From JAIOPA01 sp046076045 (GTDB taxonomy: Bacteria; Eisenbacteria; RBG-16-71-46): DNA of 7,375 nucleotides. Location: positions 1 to 7,375 of the forward strand of contig JBJTRI010000026.1 of the NCBI GenBank assembly GCA_046076045.1. Direction: 5' to 3'. Position numbers and translations under genes: made by a program. The stretch's first letter is position 1. Each line of letters begins with the position of its first letter. A model generated the notes under the pieces. That model saw nothing but the letters and a program-made list of their open reading frames with translations. It ran no database searches and had not been told where the DNA came from. This document shows positions 1 through 6,320 of this stretch, piece after piece.

Positions 1-956
1 GTGACGAGCACCATGCCGTACGGGTTCAGGATCGCGCTGAGGAACGCCTTCATGGCCTGCGGCTCGAACCCCAGCTTCTCGAGGTCGATGTTCAGGTTGG
101 CCTTGTCGAGGATACGCATGACGATCTTCTCGCCGAAGATCGTGGGCAGCGAGTTCACGCGCAGGTCGATGCTGCGGTTGAGCACCTTGATCTTGATGCG
201 GCCGTCCTGCGGCACCCGGCGCTCGGCGATGTCGAGGTCGGCCATGATCTTGAGGCGCGAGGTGATGGCCGCCTTGTACTTGAACGGCGGCGCCATCATC
301 TCCTGCAGCGCGCCGTCGATGCGGAAGCGCACCCGCATGGACTTCTCGTACGGCTCGATGTGGATGTCGGAGGCGCCCTTGCGGACGGCGTCGCCGATGA
401 GGGAGTTGACCAGCTTCACGATCGGGGCCTCGTCCACCTGCCCGAGACCGTCCGACTCCGCCGGCGCCTCCTCCTCCTCGACGACCGCGAGGTCGTCCTC
501 GAAGTTCTTCATGACGTCGGCCATCGTGCCGGCCGAGTCGTAGGCGCGGTCGAGCGCCTTCTTGATGGCGGCGTCCGAGGCGACGCGCGGCTCGACGTCG
601 TAGCCCGTGATGAACTTGATGTCGTCGATCGCGAAGATGTTGGACGGGTTCGCCATCGCCACCACGAGGCGGCGGCCGCTCTTGGAGACCGGTAGGGCCA
701 TGAACTTGCTGGCCACGTCACCGGGCAGCAGACGCGTGAGCGACGGGTCGGGCTCGAACCCCTTGAGGTCGATCGCCGGGCAGCCGTAGAGCTTCGACAG
801 GAAGTCGAGCAGCTGCTCCTCGGTGAGCGCGCCGATCTTGACCAGATTGCCCGCGAGGGTGCCGCCCGCCGTCTTCTGCTGGAGGGCTGCCTTCTCGAGG
901 GCCGTCTGGTCCACCAGATGGGCCTGGAGGAGCTTCACGCTGAGGTCTTCGACCAC
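1..956 (-). CDS. pilB: Type IV pilus assembly ATPase PilB (GspE family), N-terminal part, cut by left edge
   Basis: Cytoplasmic hexameric ATPase that powers type IV pilus extension; homologues also drive type II secretion or DNA-uptake pili. Visible: 318 residues. Residues about 1-140 form the MshEN/T2SSE_N-type domain (ALTEEQLLDFLSKLYGCP, then VAMANPSNIFAIDDIKF). An acidic linker (VVEEEEAPAES) follows, then the N2 domain with DEAPIVKLVN, SDIHIEPYE (196-204), ADLDIAERRVPQDGRIK, DLRVNSLPTIFGEK and VMRILD. The fragment ends in NPYGMVLVT, which in this family runs directly into the Walker A loop GPTGSGKT, so the ATPase core lies outside the window. Start chosen as GTG at 956-954 because GGGGAG lies four bases upstream; an in-frame GTG at 938-936 is possible with a weaker ribosome site. 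Family assignment is very secure. PilB is preferred over GspE because of the sequence style and the ComEA neighbour. Confidence 0.93.
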   Translation of the reverse strand, partial: MVEDLSVKLLQAHLVDQTALEKAALQQKTAGGTLAGNLVKIGALTEEQLLDFLSKLYGCPAIDLKGFEPDPSLTRLLPGDVASKFMALPVSKSGRRLVVAMANPSNIFAIDDIKFITGYDVEPRVASDAAIKKALDRAYDSAGTMADVMKNFEDDLAVVEEEEAPAESDGLGQVDEAPIVKLVNSLIGDAVRKGASDIHIEPYEKSMRVRFRIDGALQEMMAPPFKYKAAITSRLKIMADLDIAERRVPQDGRIKIKVLNRSIDLRVNSLPTIFGEKIVMRILDKANLNIDLEKLGFEPQAMKAFLSAILNPYGMVLV

Positions 957-960
957 GTCA

Positions 961-966
961 CTCCCC
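961..966 (-). promoter_or_regulatory. Ribosome binding site deciding the pilB start
   Basis: GGGGAG on the minus strand, four bases (TGAC) before the GTG at 956-954. No comparable purine run precedes the alternative GTG at 938, so this site favours the longer protein. Confidence 0.5.
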
Positions 967-1030
967 GGACTGGGCGCCCGCTCCCACCCGATCGGGGGGA
1001 CGCGCGCGCGCGATGGGACACGTCGGACTC

Positions 1031-1046
1031 GCAACCCGCATGCCGA
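1031..1046 (-). promoter_or_regulatory. Candidate sigma-54 (RpoN) promoter for pilB
   Basis: The minus strand reads TCGGCATGCGGGTTGCG (1046-1030). It contains GG, ten bases, then GC, within CGGCATG-N4-TTGCG, against the sigma-54 consensus TGGCACG-N4-TTGCW. The invariant -24 GG and -12 GC and the TTGC block are present; deviations are C for T before GG, T for C after GGCA, and G for A/T after TTGC. Transcription would start near 1020, leaving a leader of about 64 bases before the GTG at 956. Sigma-54 control of pilus genes is known (for example pilA with PilS/PilR). Inference: GG-N10-GC is common in GC-rich DNA, so the case rests on the fuller match and on position and direction. Confidence 0.4.
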
Positions 1047-1049
1047 CAC

Positions 1050-1072
1050 GCCGTCGCGATTCGCACGACGGC
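1050..1072. repeat. Perfect 7-bp inverted repeat upstream of the pilB promoter candidate
   Basis: GCCGTCG at 1050-1056 and CGACGGC at 1066-1072, separated by nine bases; dyad centre at 1061. It lies just upstream of the -24 element of the sigma-54 candidate, about 40 bases from the predicted start. It could be an operator or a close-in activator site, or an RNA hairpin of unrelated origin. It has no T-tract on either side, so it is not a standard terminator. Confidence 0.4.
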
Positions 1073-1140
1073 ACATCGGGAGCGGGACCGCACTCGCCGT
1101 CGTTATCGGGCGGGTGGGCGACGGGGCTGAAGCGAATTCC

Positions 1141-1180
1141 GCACGGTCGAGGGGGTGATTCCGTGCAGGTCGCACGACCG
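1141..1180 (-). other. Inverted repeats immediately after comEA, possible 3'-end structure
   Basis: GCACGG (1141-1146) pairs with CCGTGC (1161-1166). GGTCG (1168-1172) and CGACC (1175-1179) form a tight second palindrome. CGGTCG (1144-1149) could alternatively pair with CGACCG (1175-1180), so the folds exclude each other. The block begins two bases beyond the comEA stop. No U-run follows, so a Rho-independent terminator is not shown; it may protect or end the comEA message. The rest of the 957-1181 gap holds the pilB promoter candidate, the inverted repeat at 1050-1072 and a (CG)6 tract at 1001-1012. Confidence 0.25.
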
Positions 1181-1181
1181 C

Positions 1182-1583
1182 TCAGGGGGCCGGCGGGCCC
1201 CCGGCCCGCAACCGGGGCCGGATCCGCTCCAGCAACCGCGGGCCGATGCCCGGCACCGCCAGAAGCTCGTCCGGGGATCGGAACGGCCCGTGCCGCTCGC
1301 GATGGGCGACGATCCGGGCGGCCAGCACCGGACCGATGCCCGGCAGGGCGTCCAGCTCGGTCGCCGAGGCGGTGGCGAGGTCCACCACCCCGGCCCCGGG
1401 GGCGGCCAGCGGGGGCGGCGACGCGGGCGCGGGTGCGGTCCGGGGCGAGGCGGCGGTGGCCGGGGCGACCTCGGGCGTCAGGGTCGGGGGCGCGCCCCGG
1501 GTGAGGTCGAGCAGGGTGCCGAGCACGAGCAGCGCGAGCAGCAGGCGCGCGCCGCGGGCCTCGGCGTCGGTGAGTCCGGGCAT
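1182..1583 (-). CDS. comEA: ComEA-type helix-hairpin-helix DNA-binding protein
   Basis: Short 133-residue envelope protein that would bind incoming double-stranded DNA during natural transformation. Residues 12-27 are a hydrophobic segment (RLLLALLVLGTLLDL region) acting as membrane anchor or uncleaved signal. Residues 31-64 are a Pro/Ala-rich tether. Residues 67-128 form the ComEA domain with two helix-hairpin-helix motifs, LDALPGIGPVLAARI and LLAVPGIGPRLLERI, around the typical HRERHGPFRSPDEL. In the family these hairpins contact the DNA backbone non-specifically. The ATG start (1583-1581) is preferred because GGGGA lies four bases upstream and the frame further up lies antisense-frame to the preceding gene. 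It follows the barrel gene by 34 bases, probably co-transcribed, and precedes pilB in the same direction. Members without a competence role exist, so uptake is inferred from pilB. Confidence 0.88.
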   Translation of the reverse strand: MPGLTDAEARGARLLLALLVLGTLLDLTRGAPPTLTPEVAPATAASPRTAPAPASPPPLAAPGAGVVDLATASATELDALPGIGPVLAARIVAHRERHGPFRSPDELLAVPGIGPRLLERIRPRLRAGGPPAP

Positions 1584-1587
1584 GGGA

Positions 1588-1592
1588 TCCCC
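1588..1592 (-). promoter_or_regulatory. Ribosome binding site of comEA, inside a small palindrome
   Basis: GGGGA on the minus strand with spacer TCCC before the ATG. Four of its bases form one arm of the 10-base palindrome CCCCGCGGGG (1589-1598), so the site could be partly masked in RNA. It supports the ATG at 1583 as start. Confidence 0.4.
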
Positions 1593-1617
1593 GCGGGGGC
1601 GGGTGATCGGGGGCGCG

Positions 1618-3483
1618 TCAGTCGAAGAACGGCCAGGCCATCTCGAAGCGGACCTGGCGTCCGGCCCCGAGCGCCGCCGTGCCCGGGAACGCACGGCTGG
1701 GGTCGGCCCACGGTTGCGGTCGCGCCACGTCCTCGAGGTTCTGGACGCGCAACCCGAACCGGGCGTCGCCCAGTTCGAGGTGGAGCGAACCCGCCGAGGT
1801 GAGGTAACCGTCGAGCGGTCGTGGCTGCTGGAAGTACTCGGGGAGCGGCGCCCACTCGCGCGGCCCGACCCACGCGCCCTCGAGCCGCAGCACCACGCCG
1901 AGGTCGCCCTGGAAGACGTGGAACGCGGCCTCCACGCCGGCCCGCGCACCGAGCGAGGGGTCGGTGAGCGCCTCGAACGCGACGCGCGGGTTCACGCGCG
2001 CGAAGCCCGAGAGGTCGGCCGCGAACACGCCGCGCCGCGCCCCCAGCGCGAGCGAGGCGAGCCCGTCGTACACCGGCACCTCGCCACGCACCCAGCCGTA
2101 ACGCAGCGTGACGTCGCGCACCGGCATGCGCTCGAGCCGCGCACGACCGTCCACGCGCGCGCCCAACACCGACACCGTGGCCCAGTCGCGCGCGCGCTCC
2201 CCCACGCCGAGTTCGCCACCCGCGAGCCAAGCGTCCTGCGTGAACGGATCCGTGTTCGGGGCGAGGTCGCTCCAGACCGGCGTGAGCTGACGGCCCGCAT
2301 GCAGGCGAGCCCGCAGGCCCGGCACGGTCCGCACCCACTCGAGCGCGGGCACGAACCCCGCGCGCGAGTCGGCGGACTGCACCCCCACGCCGGCCTGCAA
2401 CTCGAGCGTCCCGGCGAGCCACGGTCGTTGGTGCCGCGCCCCGAGCCACGCGCTGCGCTGTCGCCAGTCGCGCGCGACCAGCGTGTTGAGGAAGTCGGGA
2501 CTGCGCCGCACGCGCCCCTGCACGAGCGCCAGCCGCAGGCCGGTCACGCGCTCGCCGTCGGTGCGATCGGCCTCGGCCACGAACGCGTTCTCCTGCGCCT
2601 GGCGTTCGGCGAACACGAACCGCACGCCGTCGAGCGGCGACTCGAACGACTCGCGGTGGTCGAGGCTGCGGCGGACGGACAACACGACCCGGCGCCCCTC
2701 GGGCGTCCACTCGTAGAGCGCGCCGCCGCTCTCGCCGCGCGCGGACTCCTCGAACCCGCGCCACGGCGGGCGCACGCCGCCGATCAGGTCGACCTCGCGA
2801 TCGTCCACGCGCGTCGTGGCGGCCGCGCCGCGCTGCGTGAAGTTGGCCTCCAGGCGATGCGTCCCGCGGATGCGCGAGGCGTCGAGGAACCACAGGTGCT
2901 CACCGCGGCGCCCGAGCGTGGCGACCGGGGCCCGCCGATTCGAGACCGAGCCGCCGCGCAACCAACCGCGCGAGTCGCCGCGCTCGAGCAGGATCGAGTT
3001 GCGGTCGAGACCCGACGAACCGTTCACGGTGGTGAACGCCGCGCGCGGGCGGCGCGTGCGCGGGGCCGAGGCGTGCGTGCGCACGTCCACCAGCGACGCG
3101 CCGTAGCCGAGCCAGCCGGCGTCGCCCCCCACCACCACCTCGGTCGAGTCGTACCACGCCAGCGGCGGCTGGGCCTCGTCGATCGCGGGCCACGGGCCCT
3201 GCGGCGCCACGAGCGCGTCGCGGCGCGTCAGCCCCCCCGCGACGAAGCCCAGATGGTGCGCGGGCAGGCCGGGGCCGAGGTGCGCGTCGTCCACGAACAT
3301 GGCGGTGCCGGGCAGCGCCCAGCTCTCGAGGAACGAGCGCGCATCGAGCGCCGGGGGCAGCCATGCGGCGGCGCGGGCGGTGGGCGCACCGGCGAGGCAC
3401 GCGACGAGGAGGCCCGCGAGGGACGCGGTACGGCGCAGTCGGTGGATGACGGACTCTCCCGGGAGCGAGGGGACGGGCGACAC
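1618..3483 (-). CDS. TonB-dependent-receptor-like outer-membrane beta-barrel protein
   Basis: A 621-residue predicted outer-membrane protein; the substrate cannot be told. The N-terminus is a signal peptide: basic HRLRR (14-18), hydrophobic SLAGLLVACLAGAP (21-34), probable cleavage after ARA (37-39). Residues about 57-137 resemble a degenerate plug: MFVDDAHLG, then STEVVVGGDAGWLGYGASLV, matching the position where receptors carry an 'ERIEVLRGPASALYG' type segment. From about 150 to the end there are alternating-residue strands. The C-terminus has RVQNLEDVARPQPW and ends RFEMAWPFFD, like the closing strand of TonB-dependent receptors. Length is close to BtuB-size receptors. No TonB box is recognisable. 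The annotated start is GTG (3483-3481) without a good ribosome site; a GGGAGAG lies inside, before codons 12-13 (GTC ATC), so the true start is uncertain. It shares a likely unit with comEA 34 bases downstream. Confidence 0.72.
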   Translation of the reverse strand: MSPVPSLPGESVIHRLRRTASLAGLLVACLAGAPTARAAAWLPPALDARSFLESWALPGTAMFVDDAHLGPGLPAHHLGFVAGGLTRRDALVAPQGPWPAIDEAQPPLAWYDSTEVVVGGDAGWLGYGASLVDVRTHASAPRTRRPRAAFTTVNGSSGLDRNSILLERGDSRGWLRGGSVSNRRAPVATLGRRGEHLWFLDASRIRGTHRLEANFTQRGAAATTRVDDREVDLIGGVRPPWRGFEESARGESGGALYEWTPEGRRVVLSVRRSLDHRESFESPLDGVRFVFAERQAQENAFVAEADRTDGERVTGLRLALVQGRVRRSPDFLNTLVARDWRQRSAWLGARHQRPWLAGTLELQAGVGVQSADSRAGFVPALEWVRTVPGLRARLHAGRQLTPVWSDLAPNTDPFTQDAWLAGGELGVGERARDWATVSVLGARVDGRARLERMPVRDVTLRYGWVRGEVPVYDGLASLALGARRGVFAADLSGFARVNPRVAFEALTDPSLGARAGVEAAFHVFQGDLGVVLRLEGAWVGPREWAPLPEYFQQPRPLDGYLTSAGSLHLELGDARFGLRVQNLEDVARPQPWADPSRAFPGTAALGAGRQVRFEMAWPFFD

Positions 3484-3506
3484 CCCGCAGGATAGGGAGC
3501 GTGCGG

Positions 3507-3526
3507 CGCGGGCGTCAAAGCCCGCG
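3507..3526 (-). other. GC-rich hairpin between the PHP gene and the barrel gene
   Basis: On the minus strand CGCGGGC (3526-3520), loop TTTGAC, then GCCCGCG (3513-3507): a perfect 7-bp stem within the 48-base gap, five bases past the PHP stop codon. Only a mixed sequence, not a U-run, follows, so it could be an imperfect or Rho-assisted terminator, an RNA-stabilising or processing hairpin, or a site setting different expression of the two flanking units. Confidence 0.4.
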
Positions 3527-3531
3527 TGCGC

Positions 3532-4383
3532 TCAACCGCGCGTGGTGCTGGCCGCGCGCGCGCGCAGGTCGTCGAGCGTGCGCGGCGGCACGGGCATGTC
3601 GCCCAGCCCCGCACCGCGGTGCGGCCCGTGGAAGTCCGAGCCCCCGCTCGGCACGAGCCCGAGCGCCTGCGCCGTCTCGTACCACCGGCGCTGCGCGGCG
3701 ATGCCATGCTGCGGGTGCCAGACCTCGACGCCGCCGAGCCCGGCGGCCGCGAGCGACTCCACGACGCGGCGCGCCAGCGAGCCCGGGTGCGCGAGCACGG
3801 CCACCCCACCCGCCTCGCGGATGGCGCGCACCGCCTCGGCCGACGGGAAGTCGGGCCGCGGCACGTAGGCCTCGCCGCGCGATCCGAGGTAGCGCTGGAA
3901 CGCGACCTCGATCGAGGGCACGTGCCCGCCGCGCAGCAGGGCCTGCGCGACGTGCGGACGCCCCACCACGCCGGGACCGGCCGAGGCGATGATGCCGTCG
4001 GCGTCGACGTGCACGCCCAACTCGGCGAGACGCGCGACGATGTCCACGGCGCGCTGTCGGCGCTCGTCGCGGAACGACGCGAGCCGCGTGAGCAGGGCCT
4101 GCGAGGTCGGGTCCACGAAGTAGCCGAGGATGTGCAGGTCCATGCCCTCGTACGACGACGAGATCTCGATGCCGGGCACCACCTCGAGGCGGCCGGCCGC
4201 GGCGGCCTGTGCGGGCGCGACGCCCTCGACCGAGTCGTGGTCGGTGATCGCGAGCGCGGTCATGCCGCGTTCGAGCGCGAACTCCACCAGCTCGGCCGGC
4301 GACAACTGGCCGTCGCTGAAGTGGGTGTGGGCATGCAGTTCGAGCCGGCCTCCGAAGGGCTGCGGTGGCCGGACCTCGGTCAT
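3532..4383 (-). CDS. PHP-domain phosphoesterase (RNase AM / YciV / TrpH-like)
   Basis: A 283-residue metal-dependent phosphoesterase of the polymerase-and-histidinol-phosphatase fold. Characterised relatives include E. coli RNase AM (YciV), a 5'-3' exoribonuclease that trims rRNA 5' ends, and 3',5'-nucleoside bisphosphate phosphatases; the exact substrate here is inference. All the metal-binding motifs appear in order: LHAHTHFSDG (16-25; H17, H19), TDHDSVEG (47-54; D48, H49), PGIEIS (70-75; E73), DLHILGY (82-88; H84), GRPHVAQ (141-147; H144), LAHPGS (197-202; H199) and GGSDFHG (247-253; D250, H252). The insert at about 95-190 is the small extra domain typical of this subfamily. Length matches E. 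coli YciV (about 290). The ATG start overlaps the TPR gene stop as ATGA, with GGAAGG upstream, indicating translational coupling. It is complete and looks active. Confidence 0.9.
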   Translation of the reverse strand: MTEVRPPQPFGGRLELHAHTHFSDGQLSPAELVEFALERGMTALAITDHDSVEGVAPAQAAAAGRLEVVPGIEISSSYEGMDLHILGYFVDPTSQALLTRLASFRDERRQRAVDIVARLAELGVHVDADGIIASAGPGVVGRPHVAQALLRGGHVPSIEVAFQRYLGSRGEAYVPRPDFPSAEAVRAIREAGGVAVLAHPGSLARRVVESLAAAGLGGVEVWHPQHGIAAQRRWYETAQALGLVPSGGSDFHGPHRGAGLGDMPVPPRTLDDLRARAASTTRG

Positions 4384-6311
4384 GCCGCCTTCCGCAACGA
4401 GCGGTACTCGACGAGACGCTCGGCCACGTCGGGACGTCCAGGGAACGCCGCCTCGGCGGCCTCGAGCTGCTCGACGGCCTCGGCGTGGCGACCGAGCGTG
4501 GCGAGGCTGTGCGCGGCGAGCACGTGCAGCTCGGCCTCACCCTCGACGTTCGGCGACGACACCAGACCGGCCTCGAAGGCGCGCACCGCGTCCTCGTGCT
4601 GGCCGGCGTCGGCATGGCAGCGCCCGATCATCTCGTGCGCGCGCACGGCGAGCGCGGCGTCGGCGGTCGCGGCGCGGAACGCCTCGATCGCCTGCTCCCC
4701 CAACCCCATCTCGCGGTAGGCCATACCCAAATCGTAATGCCCCTGGGCGTCGCCTTCCAACTGCGACTCGACCCCGCGCCGGAACTCCTGCAGCAGACCG
4801 GCCAGGTCGAACGAGGCGGCCTCGGCGCGGCCGAGCGCGACCTCGACGCGACCCGCGTCGGCCGCGGGCGCGGTGGGCAGCGGGAGCGGCACGATGTTGT
4901 CGGGCACCTCGCCCGCGAGACGCTGCAGGCGGCGGCGCGCGAGCGCGTGCACAGCGTCGATGGCGAGCGCGCGCTCGAACCAACCGCGCGCGGCCGACTC
5001 GTCACCGTCGTTGATCGCACGGTCGCCGAGTTCGCACGCGACCTGCGCGGCCTCGGTGCGGTCCCCGCGACGCTCGCAGTTGTCGAGCCACAGGCGCAGC
5101 GTCTCGAGCGTGGCCTGCCCCCCGCGACCGAGGCTGCGCAGGATGGTGGCGGCGTTCTCGAGACGACCGAGCGACTCGTAACCGCGCGCGGCCTCGACCA
5201 GGGCCACGGCGGCCTCGTCGCGACGACCGGCGCGGAACTCCTCCTGCGCGCGCGCGAGGGCGGCCTCGACCTGGGCCTCGTCGGGCGTGTGGGCGGCGGG
5301 ACGCTCGGCGATCCGGGACGGCGTGGGCACCACCTCGGCGACCGGCAGCGGCAGCGGCGTGACGTTCGAGGGCGACTCGGCGACTTCGGGCACCGGCGGC
5401 GTGGCGATGGACTCCGGCGACTCGAGCGGCGGGGCGAAGCTCGGGGCGCGCTCGAAACCACCCTCGTCCACGCTCACGGGCGGCCGGAACGCGGCCGGAC
5501 GGTCGAGGTCGAGCGACTCGCCCGCGGGGGCCTCGACCAACTCGAGGCGGAACGGCGAGGCGGGGCGCTCGTCGGCCACGGTCTCGGCCGGGGTCGCACT
5601 CGCGACGGGCACGCCCGCAACGGCGAGCGACTCGGGCAGCGTGAGCTCGGGCAGCGGCATAGACGCGCTCGAGTCGAGCTCGCCCGCACGCGTCTCGCAG
5701 CGCTGCGCGTCGTCCATGTGGCCGCGCGCACGGTAGAGCACCGACGCCTCGAGCAGCGTGCCCGCGGCCACGGCGTCCTCCCCCGCGACGACCTGCACCT
5801 CGGCCAACTGCTCGAGCAGGCGCACGTCGTCGTGCGCGTTCTCGAACGCCTTGCGCAGCGCACCCGCCGCCTCGAGCGGCTGGTTGGCGCGCACCATGAC
5901 CTCGGCGTACTGCGTCCAGTAGAGCGCGGCCTCGCCCGTGAGGCCGTCGAGCGCGTGCAACTCGGCGAGGGTCCGCAGCACGGTCCCCTGCGACAGGTTG
6001 AGGCGCAGCATCTTCTTGCAGACGGCGATGGCGTTCTTGTAGAGCGAGGAGCGCTGATAGGACCCGACCGCGTCGAGGTAGCGCTCCGCGGCACGCCCCT
6101 GATCGCCCTTCTTGTAGAGCAGGTCGGCGAGCAGCACGAAGTGGTACGGGTCGGCGTCGGGGGTCTCGACGAGCTTCTCGTACTCCCGGAGCGCGCCGTC
6201 CAGATCACCGTTCTGGACGCACCTTTGGGCTCGACGCTTGATCTCGATCGCCTTGTCCAAGTTGGCTCGTTCCCCCGGCTGCCCGGCGCACTCGCGCGTC
6301 GCGGCGTCCAC
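4380..6311 (-). CDS. Tetratricopeptide-repeat protein with disordered linkers
   Basis: A 643-residue probable scaffold protein of unknown partner. There is no signal peptide or membrane segment, so it is likely cytoplasmic. Residues about 19-212 are a first helical TPR block (AQRCVQNGDLDGALREYEKL, then LLADLLYKKGDQGRAAERY, then repeats to about 210). Residues 213-343 are a Pro/Ala/Glu/Ser-rich, probably disordered linker. Residues 344-465 are a second TPR block. A short linker (466-500) leads to a third block (501-640) with HYDLGMAYREMGLGEQAIEAF at 525-545. The motif N-V/I-T/V-PLPLP occurs in both linkers (316-323 and 472-479). The start is uncertain: the first in-frame codon after a stop is GTG at 6311, but the purines before it abut it with no spacer; TTG at 6260 (LDKAIEIKRR) has GGGGGA ten bases upstream and begins where the repeat fold begins. 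It follows the folate gene by nine bases and overlaps the PHP gene. Confidence 0.88.
   Translation of the reverse strand: MDAATRECAGQPGERANLDKAIEIKRRAQRCVQNGDLDGALREYEKLVETPDADPYHFVLLADLLYKKGDQGRAAERYLDAVGSYQRSSLYKNAIAVCKKMLRLNLSQGTVLRTLAELHALDGLTGEAALYWTQYAEVMVRANQPLEAAGALRKAFENAHDDVRLLEQLAEVQVVAGEDAVAAGTLLEASVLYRARGHMDDAQRCETRAGELDSSASMPLPELTLPESLAVAGVPVASATPAETVADERPASPFRLELVEAPAGESLDLDRPAAFRPPVSVDEGGFERAPSFAPPLESPESIATPPVPEVAESPSNVTPLPLPVAEVVPTPSRIAERPAAHTPDEAQVEAALARAQEEFRAGRRDEAAVALVEAARGYESLGRLENAATILRSLGRGGQATLETLRLWLDNCERRGDRTEAAQVACELGDRAINDGDESAARGWFERALAIDAVHALARRRLQRLAGEVPDNIVPLPLPTAPAADAGRVEVALGRAEAASFDLAGLLQEFRRGVESQLEGDAQGHYDLGMAYREMGLGEQAIEAFRAATADAALAVRAHEMIGRCHADAGQHEDAVRAFEAGLVSSPNVEGEAELHVLAAHSLATLGRHAEAVEQLEAAEAAFPGRPDVAERLVEYRSLRKAA
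4388..4393 (-). promoter_or_regulatory. Ribosome binding site of the PHP gene inside the TPR gene
   Basis: GGAAGG on the minus strand, four bases (CGGC) before the ATG at 4383-4381. It lies within the last codons of the TPR gene, and the start overlaps that gene's TGA in ATGA, so it confirms the start and suggests coupled translation. Confidence 0.55.
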
Positions 6312-6320
6312 TCCCTGACG

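Noticed and set aside
1..956. pilB as a pseudogene lacking its Walker A loop
   Set aside because: The frame is intact and stops only at the window edge, exactly one residue before the expected nucleotide-binding loop.
1013..1504. Plus-strand frame starting in the comEA-pilB gap
   Set aside because: Pro/Arg/Gly-rich translation of the antisense of comEA, with no ribosome site or domain.
1584..1949. Upstream extension of the comEA frame to a 255-residue protein
   Set aside because: The extra part is Arg/Ser-rich and lies in the wrong frame of the barrel gene; the ATG at 1583 has its own ribosome site and begins the membrane segment.
1246..3495. Open frame of 749 codons on the plus strand across the barrel gene, comEA and their gap
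   Set aside because: Its product is Arg/Ala/Pro/Glu-rich without recognisable domains. It is the antisense of genes with clear protein features, and long antisense frames are expected at this GC content.
3507..3526. Hairpin as a standard Rho-independent terminator
   Set aside because: The stem is good but no U-run follows on the minus strand, and the plus strand has no gene to end here.
3526..4719. Plus-strand open frame of 397 codons opposite the PHP and TPR genes
   Set aside because: It mirrors the PHP gene, whose metal-binding motifs are all intact on the minus strand. Its composition is low-complexity and it crosses a gene boundary.
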